In this document: one piece after another, positions 24,160 through 32,653 of the stretch | Layout of the letters: every line of letters begins with the position of its first letter | How positions within the stretch are numbered: the stretch's first letter is position 1 | Source: Aureobasidium sp. EXF-3400 | Taxonomy: Eukaryota > Ascomycota > Dothideomycetes > Dothideales > Saccotheciaceae | Length of the DNA stretch: 36,470 bases | Assembly: GCA_024195585.1 (NCBI GenBank) | Contig: SWBL01000427.1 | Location: forward strand, 1-36,470 | Direction: 5' to 3' | Notes under the pieces: generated by a model | Database searches by the model: none | What the model saw: the letters and a program-made list of their open reading frames with translations, nothing else | Told to the model about the DNA's origin: nothing | Position numbers and translations under genes: made by a program

Positions 24160-24827
24160 CTACTCTCTGCCCCTCCACGCACCAACTAGACCAGAACTCT
24201 TGCTTGCCTCTCAATCCACCGTCCCCGCCTATTGCCTAGCTCTTGACTTTGGTTCGCCGCCTGTCTTTCCCTTTATTTGGTCGTGTACTGGACTTGTAGC
24301 CTTGAGGCAGATAAGATGACGGCGTATCGTTCGGAAGGTCAGGAAACTGGTATTGTCTTTTCTGCGATCAAGGTGATGATTGTGGCCGAGGATGTGTTAA
24401 TAGGTGTTGATGGCGGGGCCGGACAGAGCAGATGACGCGAGCGGTAAGACTGTGACTAGATGATGAATGCGGGTGTTGAGAATAGTGCTTTCCGACAGAA
24501 TGTCTGTGAATTTCAGATACAGGAACTTGAGAAACAGTTGGTAGATTGATGATTGTCGTTACGCGGTGCATGGATGGACTTCTCCGCAAATCCGTGGCGG
24601 CGGTTCAAGCACATGAAAGTCTGTCTACAACCTTGCATTCAAACCAATTCACTTCTGGTGAGCAGATTCGTTCGACTCAATGTCGTGTATCATGATCATA
24701 TTCTTTGCTTTGGCACTACCTGACGCCGCGCCGTAAGTGGGTATCTTTGAACGTCTGTAACCGAATCGCCTCTCCAAATCACCAATCGCTTCTTCCCCAA
24801 TCGTCATGTCATCATATAGGACCTTTT
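24160..24827. other. Intergenic region between two minus-strand genes
   Basis: These 668 bp should hold the promoter of the retropepsin-like gene and the 3' UTR of the capping enzyme. I see no recognisable gene, RNA or repeat. Confidence 0.5.
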
Positions 24828-26009
24828 CTACCGTGGCACGCCATTTGCTTGCGGCCTCGACGCTTCAGCTTCGCGTCTCTTCCAATGCACGTTGATCATT
24901 TTAGCGTTGTCCAACAGATCTTGTTCGCTTACTGCATCCTCAATGCTCTCCAAAACGCTCTCGACCGTAGTGATATGGTTGGCTTCTGTCTTGTCGTCTC
25001 GGAATCGCGGCTCGCCGTTCGGCTCTTTCTTGTAACGCCATCGACCTTGTTCGTCCTTGTGACACTCGATGATTCGTCCGTCCAAAATCTGCTGCATGCC
25101 CTTCATGCTCTCCCACTCGCTTTCAGTCACGTAAAGCTTTGCAAACACTTCGTTCCTCTTGTCGCCGTGGAATACTAGCAAATCCATGGGTGGGCAAGCA
25201 TCGTAGTCTGTAAAAGTCTGCCCATCGTCTGTGATGGATGGGAATTCGCCCATCTGCAACCGAAAATCGATCGTATTCTCATGGGGTGGCTTCCATTTGA
25301 TTATCTTCGGATCCGTGCCACTTGTATAAGGGGAGGTGCGACAAGTAAAGATGAGGCCATCACTGCCGTGTGGCAGTTTTGGCAAGACGTCCTTGATCAT
25401 CATCATAACACCGTAGGCCTTTTCCATCTTCTTTGCAGTAATGACAAAAGGTTGCAGCTCCTTCTCCTCGGGGTATCGACTCAGTAGTTTGTTGTAGGGC
25501 TTCAGGACGGACTCGTGGAAATAACCCAGTCGCTTGTCGAGAGTGCGCTGTTGTAGAGACTTGCCGTCGACTGCAAGGCAGTCAAACACCAAATACGTCT
25601 TTTGTTGTTCACCGTTCGGGAGCGTGTCCAGAACAAGTTCGCCATCGAGAAGGGTTTCGGTGTGGTAGCTGGCGTCGGGCCCATCGGGTAAGGGAAAGTG
25701 GAAGTGTTCGTTGTCAATGTTGTAGTAGTCGTTCTTGCGATCGATGAGCATGTGGGCTTCTAGGTGGTTGTTGCCATCGGTGAAGGTGGTGAAATAGAGG
25801 AGGCAACGGATGCCATCAGTCTTTTCGCAGAGATAGTAATCCGTTTCTTGCAAGTCTCTGAAATGGCGGCGCGAAAAGCTCACTGGCTGGGCGCCTGGAA
25901 AGTGAGTCGAGGAGCGGCCGAGCAGGTGACGGACTCTTTCCCGGAAGTCATTAGCATCGCGTCGTGGAATCAAGTCGGCGACGTCAGACAACTGCAACAG
26001 AGATCCCAT
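24828..26009 (-). CDS. CEG1: mRNA capping enzyme, guanylyltransferase subunit
   Basis: Transfers GMP from GTP to the diphosphate 5' end of nascent RNA polymerase II transcripts, forming the cap. Single exon, 393 aa, close to the usual 390-460 aa for fungal Ceg1. The nucleotidyltransferase motifs are in order: motif I CEKTDGIRC (nucleophile K63), motif III LLDGELVLDT, IIIa YLVFDCLAVDG, IV GSDGLIFT, V KIIKWKPP, then an OB-fold with motif VI-like WRYKKEP..PRFRDDK. I used the internal ATG at 26009 (MGSLLQLSDV), because conserved sequence such as FPGAQPVSFSRRH starts only after it; the open frame continues to 26252 but that extension is not family-like. Its partner triphosphatase is a separate gene in fungi. 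It is divergent from the dehydrogenase gene at 26426. Confidence 0.95.
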   Translation of the reverse strand: MGSLLQLSDVADLIPRRDANDFRERVRHLLGRSSTHFPGAQPVSFSRRHFRDLQETDYYLCEKTDGIRCLLYFTTFTDGNNHLEAHMLIDRKNDYYNIDNEHFHFPLPDGPDASYHTETLLDGELVLDTLPNGEQQKTYLVFDCLAVDGKSLQQRTLDKRLGYFHESVLKPYNKLLSRYPEEKELQPFVITAKKMEKAYGVMMMIKDVLPKLPHGSDGLIFTCRTSPYTSGTDPKIIKWKPPHENTIDFRLQMGEFPSITDDGQTFTDYDACPPMDLLVFHGDKRNEVFAKLYVTESEWESMKGMQQILDGRIIECHKDEQGRWRYKKEPNGEPRFRDDKTEANHITTVESVLESIEDAVSEQDLLDNAKMINVHWKRREAEASRPQANGVPR

Positions 26010-26425
26010 GGTTGCAGGCAGTGCTGTCGTAAGAATGGAAGCTAGCAAGGTATAGAAGCTCGCGCGACTCGCTGAGTGGAGTTCGCGTTTGCATGCCAAG
26101 CCGTCACACACTTTCACATGCGTTCGTGCCTTCTTCTTATATCTGTTGTCAAGAAGATCCTCTTGTGCCACGTCCTGTATCACTCCTAGACTAACATGGT
26201 CAATGTCTGCTGTTATCATTTGCCCATGTTGTACACCTTCCCACCATCGCACGTCGTTGTAGCATTGACGTGATGCAGCATCTCGTATATACCGCTGCCA
26301 GCATCCGGGGCAAGCTCCTGCCCCTCAGCACATCATCGCATGCGTAATCAAGAACTTTTTGCTTCGCTTCAACATCCCTTGCGAATCTGTTTTCCTTTAG
26401 CTTCCTCCGTTTCAGCTCTCATACA
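26010..26425. promoter_or_regulatory. Divergent promoter region between CEG1 and the D-2-hydroxyacid dehydrogenase gene
   Basis: This 416-bp gap contains a TATA-like CGTATATACC at 26285-26293, 133-141 bp before the dehydrogenase ATG. A short hairpin follows at 26307-26324 (stem GGGGCA/TGCCCC, loop AGCTCC). A pyrimidine-rich stretch lies just before the ATG. An upstream ATG at 26340 opens an out-of-frame ORF overlapping the dehydrogenase start and ending at 26466, if it is transcribed. Confidence 0.5.
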
Positions 26426-27496
26426 ATGCCTTCTCTTGCCATTTTGGACGATTATGCGAACATAGGTCCCGCCTATTTCAAGCATATCAACCATCTCAAT
26501 GTCGACAGCTTCCCCGACACTATACCTCCAAACACTCCAGAGAACATCCAAGCACTGGCTGCTCGTCTTGGCCAATATCCTATCATTAGCTCCATGCGTG
26601 AACGCACTCCTTTCCCCAGAGACCTGCTTGCTGCACTGCCCAACCTGAAACTCTTGATTACAACCGCCAAGCGCAATCGTGCTATCGATATGGTTGCCGC
26701 AAGAGAACTCGGCATTGTCGTCGCTACCGCTCCAGGCACTCGTGACATTACTCATCCAGAGCTTCCCTCAATTGTTGCTCCATCCCCCGAGTACGACGCC
26801 ACTACTCAGCATTGCTTTGCTCTCATCCTTGCACTTGCTTCACGTATACCAATCGAGGATGCCGCCTTGCGCTCGGGTGGCCCATTCCAGACTGGCCTTG
26901 GATTCACCCTTTCCAACAAAGTTTATGGAGCTGTTGGTCTTGGAAGGCTTGGTACAAATGCTGCGCGCACGGCTGTTCTTGGCTTTGGAATGAAAGTCAT
27001 CTCATGGAGTGCAAACCTAACTCAAGAGAAAGCAGACGAGGCAGCGGAGAAAGCAGGTCTTGCAAAAGGTTCCATCAAAGCCGTAACCAAGGAAGAATTG
27101 CTCAAGACAGCAGACGTCGTTAGTATGCACTATGTGCTCTCGGATCGTAGCAGAGGAACAATTGGTGCAGTCGAGATCGCCATGATGAAAAAGAACGCCA
27201 TCTTGGTCAACACTTCTCGGGGTCCTCTAATCGACCAAGAGGCTCTGCTCGATGCGCTCAATCGGGGTGCCATCAGAGGTGCAGCATTGGACGTTTTTAA
27301 CGTGGAACCTCTTCCTTTGGAAAGTCCATGGCGTACCACCTCCTGGGGACAAGATGGCAGATCTCTTGTTGTTCTCTCACCTCACATGGGTTACGTCAAT
27401 GACGAGACAATGCACAAGTTTTATGCAGAGCAGGCGGATACTGTACAGCGCTATCTTGCGGATGGTATCGAAGCAGTGCCAGATGTTCTGAACTGA
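26426..27496 (+). CDS. D-isomer-specific 2-hydroxyacid dehydrogenase family protein
   Basis: The family interconverts 2-oxo acids and D-2-hydroxyacids with NAD(P)H. The single-exon protein is 356 aa. It has a split N-terminal catalytic domain (from MPSLAILDDYANI; PNLKLLITTAKRN), a Rossmann core with GAVGLGRLG, a DH signature VNTSRGPLIDQEALLDAL (catalytic Arg), ALDVFNVEPLP (catalytic Glu) and LSPHMGYV (catalytic His). There is no ACT or regulatory domain, so it is not the serine-pathway phosphoglycerate dehydrogenase despite resembling it. At the end of the second Rossmann strand, WS stands where NAD-dependent members have YD, which suggests NADPH preference. The natural substrate cannot be told from sequence. 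It converges with the nickel transporter gene, with 97 bp between stop codons. Confidence 0.9.
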   Translation: MPSLAILDDYANIGPAYFKHINHLNVDSFPDTIPPNTPENIQALAARLGQYPIISSMRERTPFPRDLLAALPNLKLLITTAKRNRAIDMVAARELGIVVATAPGTRDITHPELPSIVAPSPEYDATTQHCFALILALASRIPIEDAALRSGGPFQTGLGFTLSNKVYGAVGLGRLGTNAARTAVLGFGMKVISWSANLTQEKADEAAEKAGLAKGSIKAVTKEELLKTADVVSMHYVLSDRSRGTIGAVEIAMMKKNAILVNTSRGPLIDQEALLDALNRGAIRGAALDVFNVEPLPLESPWRTTSWGQDGRSLVVLSPHMGYVNDETMHKFYAEQADTVQRYLADGIEAVPDVLN

Positions 27497-27593
27497 GTGT
27501 GAATACCTTACAACGTCAGACTTGGAAGATATAAAACGCAATACGCTGCCCGTCTCATGCTGAAGACGACCTCCACACGCCTCATGAACTTGA

Positions 27594-29172
27594 TCACACG
27601 ACATGATCCCCTTTCCTGTCTGAGCGAACAGACGGCTCTGGAGCCTCTTGAATGAGTCCAGGTTCGCCATGTGTGCCTTCAGCATTGCGAGGCTCTGTCA
27701 TGTCAAACTCATCCCCATCATATGGTCTAATGAGGGCGTTTCGCTTCGCGTCCACATGTTTTCTCCATGGACGATAGAGAATAGCACTCAGGATGCCAAA
27801 CACAACGAAGCTACCACATATAGCACCACCTAAAAATTGATTTAGCTTATATGCAGTCTTGAAGCAGGAATGGCTTACCGATAATGTCGTAGTTGTCACT
27901 CGCAACCTCAACACCATCCCAAAATCCACCTTCGAGATTGGCAGCTCCTTGCAGCATGCCAAGAAATTGGATGACACCAATGACTACAGCCACCATCACA
28001 GTGACGCCAGTGAGAACAGCCTGATAGTAGAGTACAGCGATGGTGTCCTTTGCCAGACGTGTCGATGTGTATAGAGCCATCATGAGAGCACCATCTGTGG
28101 TGTCTAACAAACACATTCCTGCAGTAAACAAAACAGGAAACAGGAGAATGAGCCAGAATGGGGTTCCCTGACTGGCGGAAATGGCACTAATTCCCAATAG
28201 AGCAATCTCTGACGAAGTGTCAAATCCCAGACCAAACATAACGCCCAGAGGATACATCTTCCATGGACTGCATAATCGGTCAGCTCTGATTTGATACATA
28301 TCCCGTGAGGGCTCACCGATCAATGAGCTTAAACATCCTCTTCAACACGCGGAAAAGGCATCCTCCACCTTCAATCTGAAACTCAGGCTCAGGTGAGTCG
28401 GCAGGAGAGTTGATGATCTCGCGAAGTTGTTTGATGAGTTTGTATAGGATGAAAACGTTCATGATTCCAAGCACGATCAGGAAGGTCGCTGAGACGCTAC
28501 TTCCGACAATGCCACCCACTCGAGAGAATGCTCCGAATCGTGAAGAGACAGCTGCGGCGGTCGAAGCTACTACGATAGAGGTTATCACAACGATGCTGTT
28601 CAATCAGTATACTTGATCTGGAAAAGATGCGTGCAGGATCTAGATACGTTGAGTGTCCCAATGAGAAGAATGTGCCGACGGTGACTGGGCGCTGTCCAGT
28701 TGCGATAAGACGCCGAGTCATAAGATCGATCGCCTATTGGTGTCAATGACGAGTTCGTACTTGAACTTTTAGATGTTAGGTACCGATATGTGGTCTGCAT
28801 CAAGAGCATGTCTCAGACCAAGAGAGTATGAAAGCACGGCAGTGGAGACCAGAGACCTGACCAACGGTCAATATCATATTGCTTCCTCGCAGTGTCAGAA
28901 TCTTACGTGTGATAGCTCTAAAGAAGATTAGGAGTCATATAGAAATTATGGTTTCAGGACCAACTCACAAGAACTATACCAACGGCAATCCAGACCAAGA
29001 GATTTATGACAACCAGTAACGAAATGATTGCAATAGAAGGAAACGGCAAACGCTTCAACACTGGGATCTTTGCATGGTATTGCTTGCCTTTGTTTTTGAG
29101 CCGAAGATAAATGGCGTTCTGGTTGCCTTCACTCTCTGAGCCGACCATCAAGGGTTCGGCTGGGGACGACAT
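27594..29172 (-). CDS. NIC1: High-affinity nickel/cobalt transporter (NiCoT family, Nic1-like)
   Basis: Imports Ni2+ (or Co2+), mainly to supply urease in fungi. Model: join(27594..27829, 27879..28267, 28317..28595, 28648..28733, 28784..28856, 28907..28917, 28969..29172) on the minus strand, 425 aa, with six introns of 49-52 bp. The second exon is only 11 nt and is needed to keep frame. It carries the NiCoT signature LRHALDADHIS (H88, D91, D93, H94), then GTFFSLGHST, GFDTSSEIALLG and LLDTTDGALM, in the expected order, with about eight hydrophobic membrane segments. The N-terminus (about 45 aa) and the acidic C-terminal tail are soluble and not conserved. All junctions restore family-like sequence, e.g. 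GIVL-SYHT-SLVSTAVLSY. Gene identity is secure; the exact metal preference is not. Confidence 0.93.
28907..28917 (-). other. 11-nt micro-exon of the nickel/cobalt transporter gene
   Basis: The exon AGCTATCACAC lies between acceptor TTCTTTAG and donor GTAAGA. Without it, the 68-codon first exon and the RHALDADHIS exon are in different frames. With it, the joined residues SYHT-SLVSTAVLSY match the family pattern preceding the signature. Confidence 0.8.
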
Positions 29173-29453
29173 CGTTACCTCCTAAACGATTCTTTCGACT
29201 CTTGAAAGGAAACGACAGCGAACAGAGAAGAGAAAAACACGATATACAGATATGACTTGAGTTCCCGTCACTTATCAACCAGGTGGGGCATGTGTGGGCG
29301 CCGGCCCGCTGTCGAATCTGGGGCGCGCCGCTTTTCGTGAGGCTTGACAGTTTCCATCGAGCAATAATATGAAGTCGTCAGGTTGACATATTCATTTGTT
29401 CATCTATGACACTTATAGCATCGCTCCATGCTAGAAAGTCCATCAAGTCTTGT

Positions 29454-31124
29454 TTACTTTTGGTATTTGGTCAGACAGATGCTTGCGTTCGTTCCCCCAA
29501 ATCCGAAGCTGTTGGACAAAGCAACTTGCACATTGCAGTCTTGAGCTGTATTTGGGACATAGTTGCAATCAAAATCGGTTGCAGGATCGCCGGCCTGATC
29601 GAGGTTCAAGGTTGGTGGCAGAATGTTCTGTGCCTGGTCAGTTCGGTTCAGTCGGTTTGTTCGACTAGTACATACATTCTGTAATGCGAGAACAGTAAAT
29701 ATGGTCTCTGCAGCTCCGGCGGCTCCCAGCAAGTGGCCTACTGCACCTTTGGTGCTGCTGATATTGACCTGACCAGCATTCATGTGTCCGTCGTCGCCGA
29801 GCAGTAATGTTTTGATAGCACGGTTCTCGGCAGCATCACCAAGTACGGTGGATGTAGCATGAGCATTCACGTAGTCGACACTACCAGGTTTGATGCCGGC
29901 TTGCTTTAGTGCGCGCTTCATGGCGAGATACGGGCCTTGGCCGTCTTCTCGAGGAGCCGTCATATGATATGCATCAGAGGAGAGACCATAACCTCTGACT
30001 TCAGCATAGATAGAGGCACCTCGTGCTTTTGCGTGCTCCAATTCCTGTATGACGAAAGAGATTAGAACGCATCGCACCATAATATCCAATGTATGCAATC
30101 ACTCACCTCAAGCACTACGGCACCAGCTCCTTCACCAATGACGAAACCCGCTCTTGATCTGTCGAATGGCCTTGAAGCCTTTTGAGGGTTGTCGTTCCAT
30201 CCTGTAGCTAAACTTCTGGCGCGAGCAAATCCAGCAACGGCGAGTGGATGAATGCAAGACTCTGCACCCCCGGCAACCATTACATCTGCATCTCCAAAGG
30301 CTATCATACGAGCAGCATCACCAATGGCATGGACTCCTGTTGTACAGGCCGTTGTCGCTGCATGATTAGGACCCTTCTACCGTTAGTCTAGGCGGTCTGA
30401 CATTGGATCACACGCACCTTGAACCCGTATCTCATTGATATGTGACCTGCAGCCAAATTGATCAAAAGCCTGGGTACAAACAATGGCGATACTTTCTTGT
30501 AGCCCTACAATGGTGTCAGCATTTTGTTACATGTAGAGCATTATCTTTGACGTACGCCCTTTTCAAACTCCACAGCCGTATTGTAGGCATCATCAAGACT
30601 TCCTATACCAGAGCCTATATAGACACCCTGCAATTAAACTCAGCATTACTTCTTTTGTACACGAACACTGCTGACGTACTGTTGCTTCGAGATCTTCCTC
30701 AGACTGAGGCAACCAGTTCGCATCTTGCAGAGCTTCTTCCGCCGAAGCCATAGCATATTGCGCAAACAATGCCATCTTTCGGTCATCCTGGCTGCATGAT
30801 CAATACAATATCGACGGATGATGAAGGGTGTTGCTCACACCCGGCTGTAACCATTCTTTGGAATGCCATCCGCCATCCACCCTGAGACCAGGAGGAATGA
30901 CGCCCGCAACCTGCGATGGTAGGGAGGCGAACTTTGGGTCTCTATCCTTGATATTGACTATTCCACAATGGCCATCAATCAGTCGCTTCCAGGTCGGCCG
31001 AACACCTGGAAATTCACTGAGTATTTCGATACGAAGAGATGTGACAACGGCCCAACTCACCAACTGCGAGAGGAGTAACAGCTCCCAGACCTGTTATGAC
31101 TACCCTCCGCATTGCATTTTGCAT
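29454..31124 (-). CDS. CEM1: Mitochondrial 3-oxoacyl-[acyl-carrier-protein] synthase (Cem1)
   Basis: Condensing enzyme of mitochondrial type II fatty-acid synthesis, which feeds lipoic acid. Model: join(29454..29627, 29676..30044, 30107..30373, 30418..30504, 30556..30627, 30680..30787, 30839..31005, 31061..31124) on the minus strand, 435 aa, near the yeast Cem1 length. It has [18 protein letters not shown] at the N-terminus, catalytic C176 in [14 protein letters not shown]317 in VNAHATST, K354 in [10 protein letters not shown]359 in GHLLGAAG, and the C-terminal [14 protein letters not shown]. Seven introns (44-62 bp). The exon 5/6 acceptor is a tandem TAGAAG. The last intron (29628-29675) is 48 bp, in frame and free of stops, but the family sequence [12 protein letters not shown] favours removal. 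The start could also be the in-frame ATG at 31112. Confidence 0.93.
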
Positions 31125-31644
31125 TGGTCAAAGTTGGAACAGAATATATGCCTGTCAGTCAATCAAGAATGCTTCGGCAGAGGCGCGTCTGCACGGACCA
31201 GATATGCATGTTTTGTACATTGTTGCACAAACTCTCGTCCTAATCCAATAGCGACGAGGGTTAAACACGTAGCTTCCGATGCTAGATACTTCTGACATAG
31301 ATGAAGACCTCAGCAGATAGACTAATGGCTTGATGTGCTTTTAATGGACATAGCAGTAATGATAAGAACATTTTGTGTTTGCTGAACATGGTCAAATGAC
31401 AAGCGTTATCATTCAAGCTGACACTATCTTTCTAGTAAGGCTGGTAAAACACTCAAAACACTTTTTCCCTCTTCCAAACTCCTAAGGACCTAAGCCGAAG
31501 CTTTTGATTTTTGATGAACCCTATGCTGATGCTGTTTTTTCGTCAATATGGAAAGACATTGTTCCATAACCTTGTATCTGTCATAAACCTCGTGAAATTA
31601 AAACTGATAATATGCAAAACAGAGAATGAGAGGACCAATGCATG
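31125..31644. other. Intergenic region between CEM1 (start side) and the Ecl1-family gene (3' end)
   Basis: These 520 bp should hold the promoter of CEM1 and the 3' UTR of the Ecl1-family gene, both on the minus strand. AT-rich around 31320-31520. No gene or RNA recognised. Confidence 0.5.
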
Positions 31645-32653
31645 CTACTCATGTCTAGGAGGAGCCTGCATAGCCTCGTGGAAGAAAAGTTGCCGAAGGC
31701 TGCCTTTACTAGGCGAAGTTTCGGAGTAATCATTCTTGCCATAACTCATCTCTCCCTCGACGACACGGAACGCAGTGCTGGTACTTGCACTACTACGTAG
31801 AGAAGCACTCTGGTGACCGAGATCGGTTGGCGCGGTCAGCGACTCTGTATTGACGACCGGCGTCACGAGGTCAACCGAGAGAGAACTGAACGATGCACTA
31901 TAGGGATTCTTGCGACCTGGGAGAGGGCGAGTAGACAGATATGATCCAACAGTACTGAGGAGCGAGGTTGGAGTATGCGACAGTGACGGCGTATACGGAT
32001 CATAGCTCGCACGACGAGGGCTGTGGTCGGCAGAGTGATGGTGAAATTGCGAGAGCCAGCGTGAACCATCGCTCTCACTGCGACGATACTTGGGTTGCTC
32101 CTCGCCAGCAGACAGGTCGAAGCTATCGTCCGAGAAGGCCAGGGATGGTGGGCGAACAACAGTCGGTGACCGCATTGGAAGGATCTCGGGCTGGTGATCA
32201 TCGAAGAAGTACGAGCTGCGAGGGGTGGTTGGCTGTGGCGAGGGTTCCGATGGCAGGATTGAATGACTGAGAGGTTTGTTGTGGTCCTTTCGGCGACAGC
32301 TTTCTGAGCAGTACAGAATTGAGTTGCAAGCAGGTGTGAGAATCTGCTTCTCGCAAGTAGCACTGAGATAGGTCAGTAAAGGCAGGACAAGCAACGACGA
32401 TGTGTGCTCACCAGAATTGTGGAAGACCGGCCATGTCTTCGTCCTCCACTGTGGCTTCTGTGTCTGTCTTGTTGTTGTTCTTGCCAGAGGTAGCTATGGT
32501 CTTTGTGCAGGCAAGACTCTTCTTGGAATGACCCGAGTGGCTATTCTTTCGAGCACCTGGTGGGGGAGGGGGTCTTAAGGTGCGCGTGTGTGTAGGTGCA
32601 GCTCGGCGAGTAGTGGACGTCTGAGTGCGCGCATTTTGTTGTGGAGGACTCAT
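31645..32653 (-). CDS. Ecl1-family life-span regulatory factor (CxxC zinc-binding)
   Basis: Ecl1-family proteins of S. pombe and other ascomycetes extend chronological lifespan and respond to nutrient starvation. Model: join(31645..32362, 32412..32653) on the minus strand, 319 aa. The 49-bp intron has donor GTGAGC, branch-like TTACTGAC and acceptor CTCAG; it lies inside the first cysteine codon of the motif. The motif runs C81-x2-C84, then C99-x3-C103 in LYCSESCRRKDH, matching the Ecl1 zinc-binding pattern. The rest is a basic, proline- and serine/threonine-rich N-terminus (1-75) and a long disordered serine-rich tail (110-319) with SP and RS motifs. Pombe Ecl1 is much shorter (about 80 aa), but long-tailed versions are usual in filamentous fungi. 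Exact role here is inferred from family only. Confidence 0.85.

Noticed and set aside
26010..26252. N-terminal extension of the capping enzyme to 26252
   Set aside because: The extra 81 residues are unlike the family, and conserved Ceg1 sequence starts right after the internal ATG at 26009.
28857..28968. A single-intron model joining nickel transporter exon 1 directly to the RHALDADHIS exon
   Set aside because: The frame does not match; the reading shifts and destroys the family signature. The 11-nt exon is required.
26426..31124. A specialised-metabolite cluster formed by the dehydrogenase, transporter and ketoacyl synthase
   Set aside because: The synthase is the mitochondrial housekeeping type, the transporter is a metal permease, and there is no tailoring enzyme or cluster regulator.
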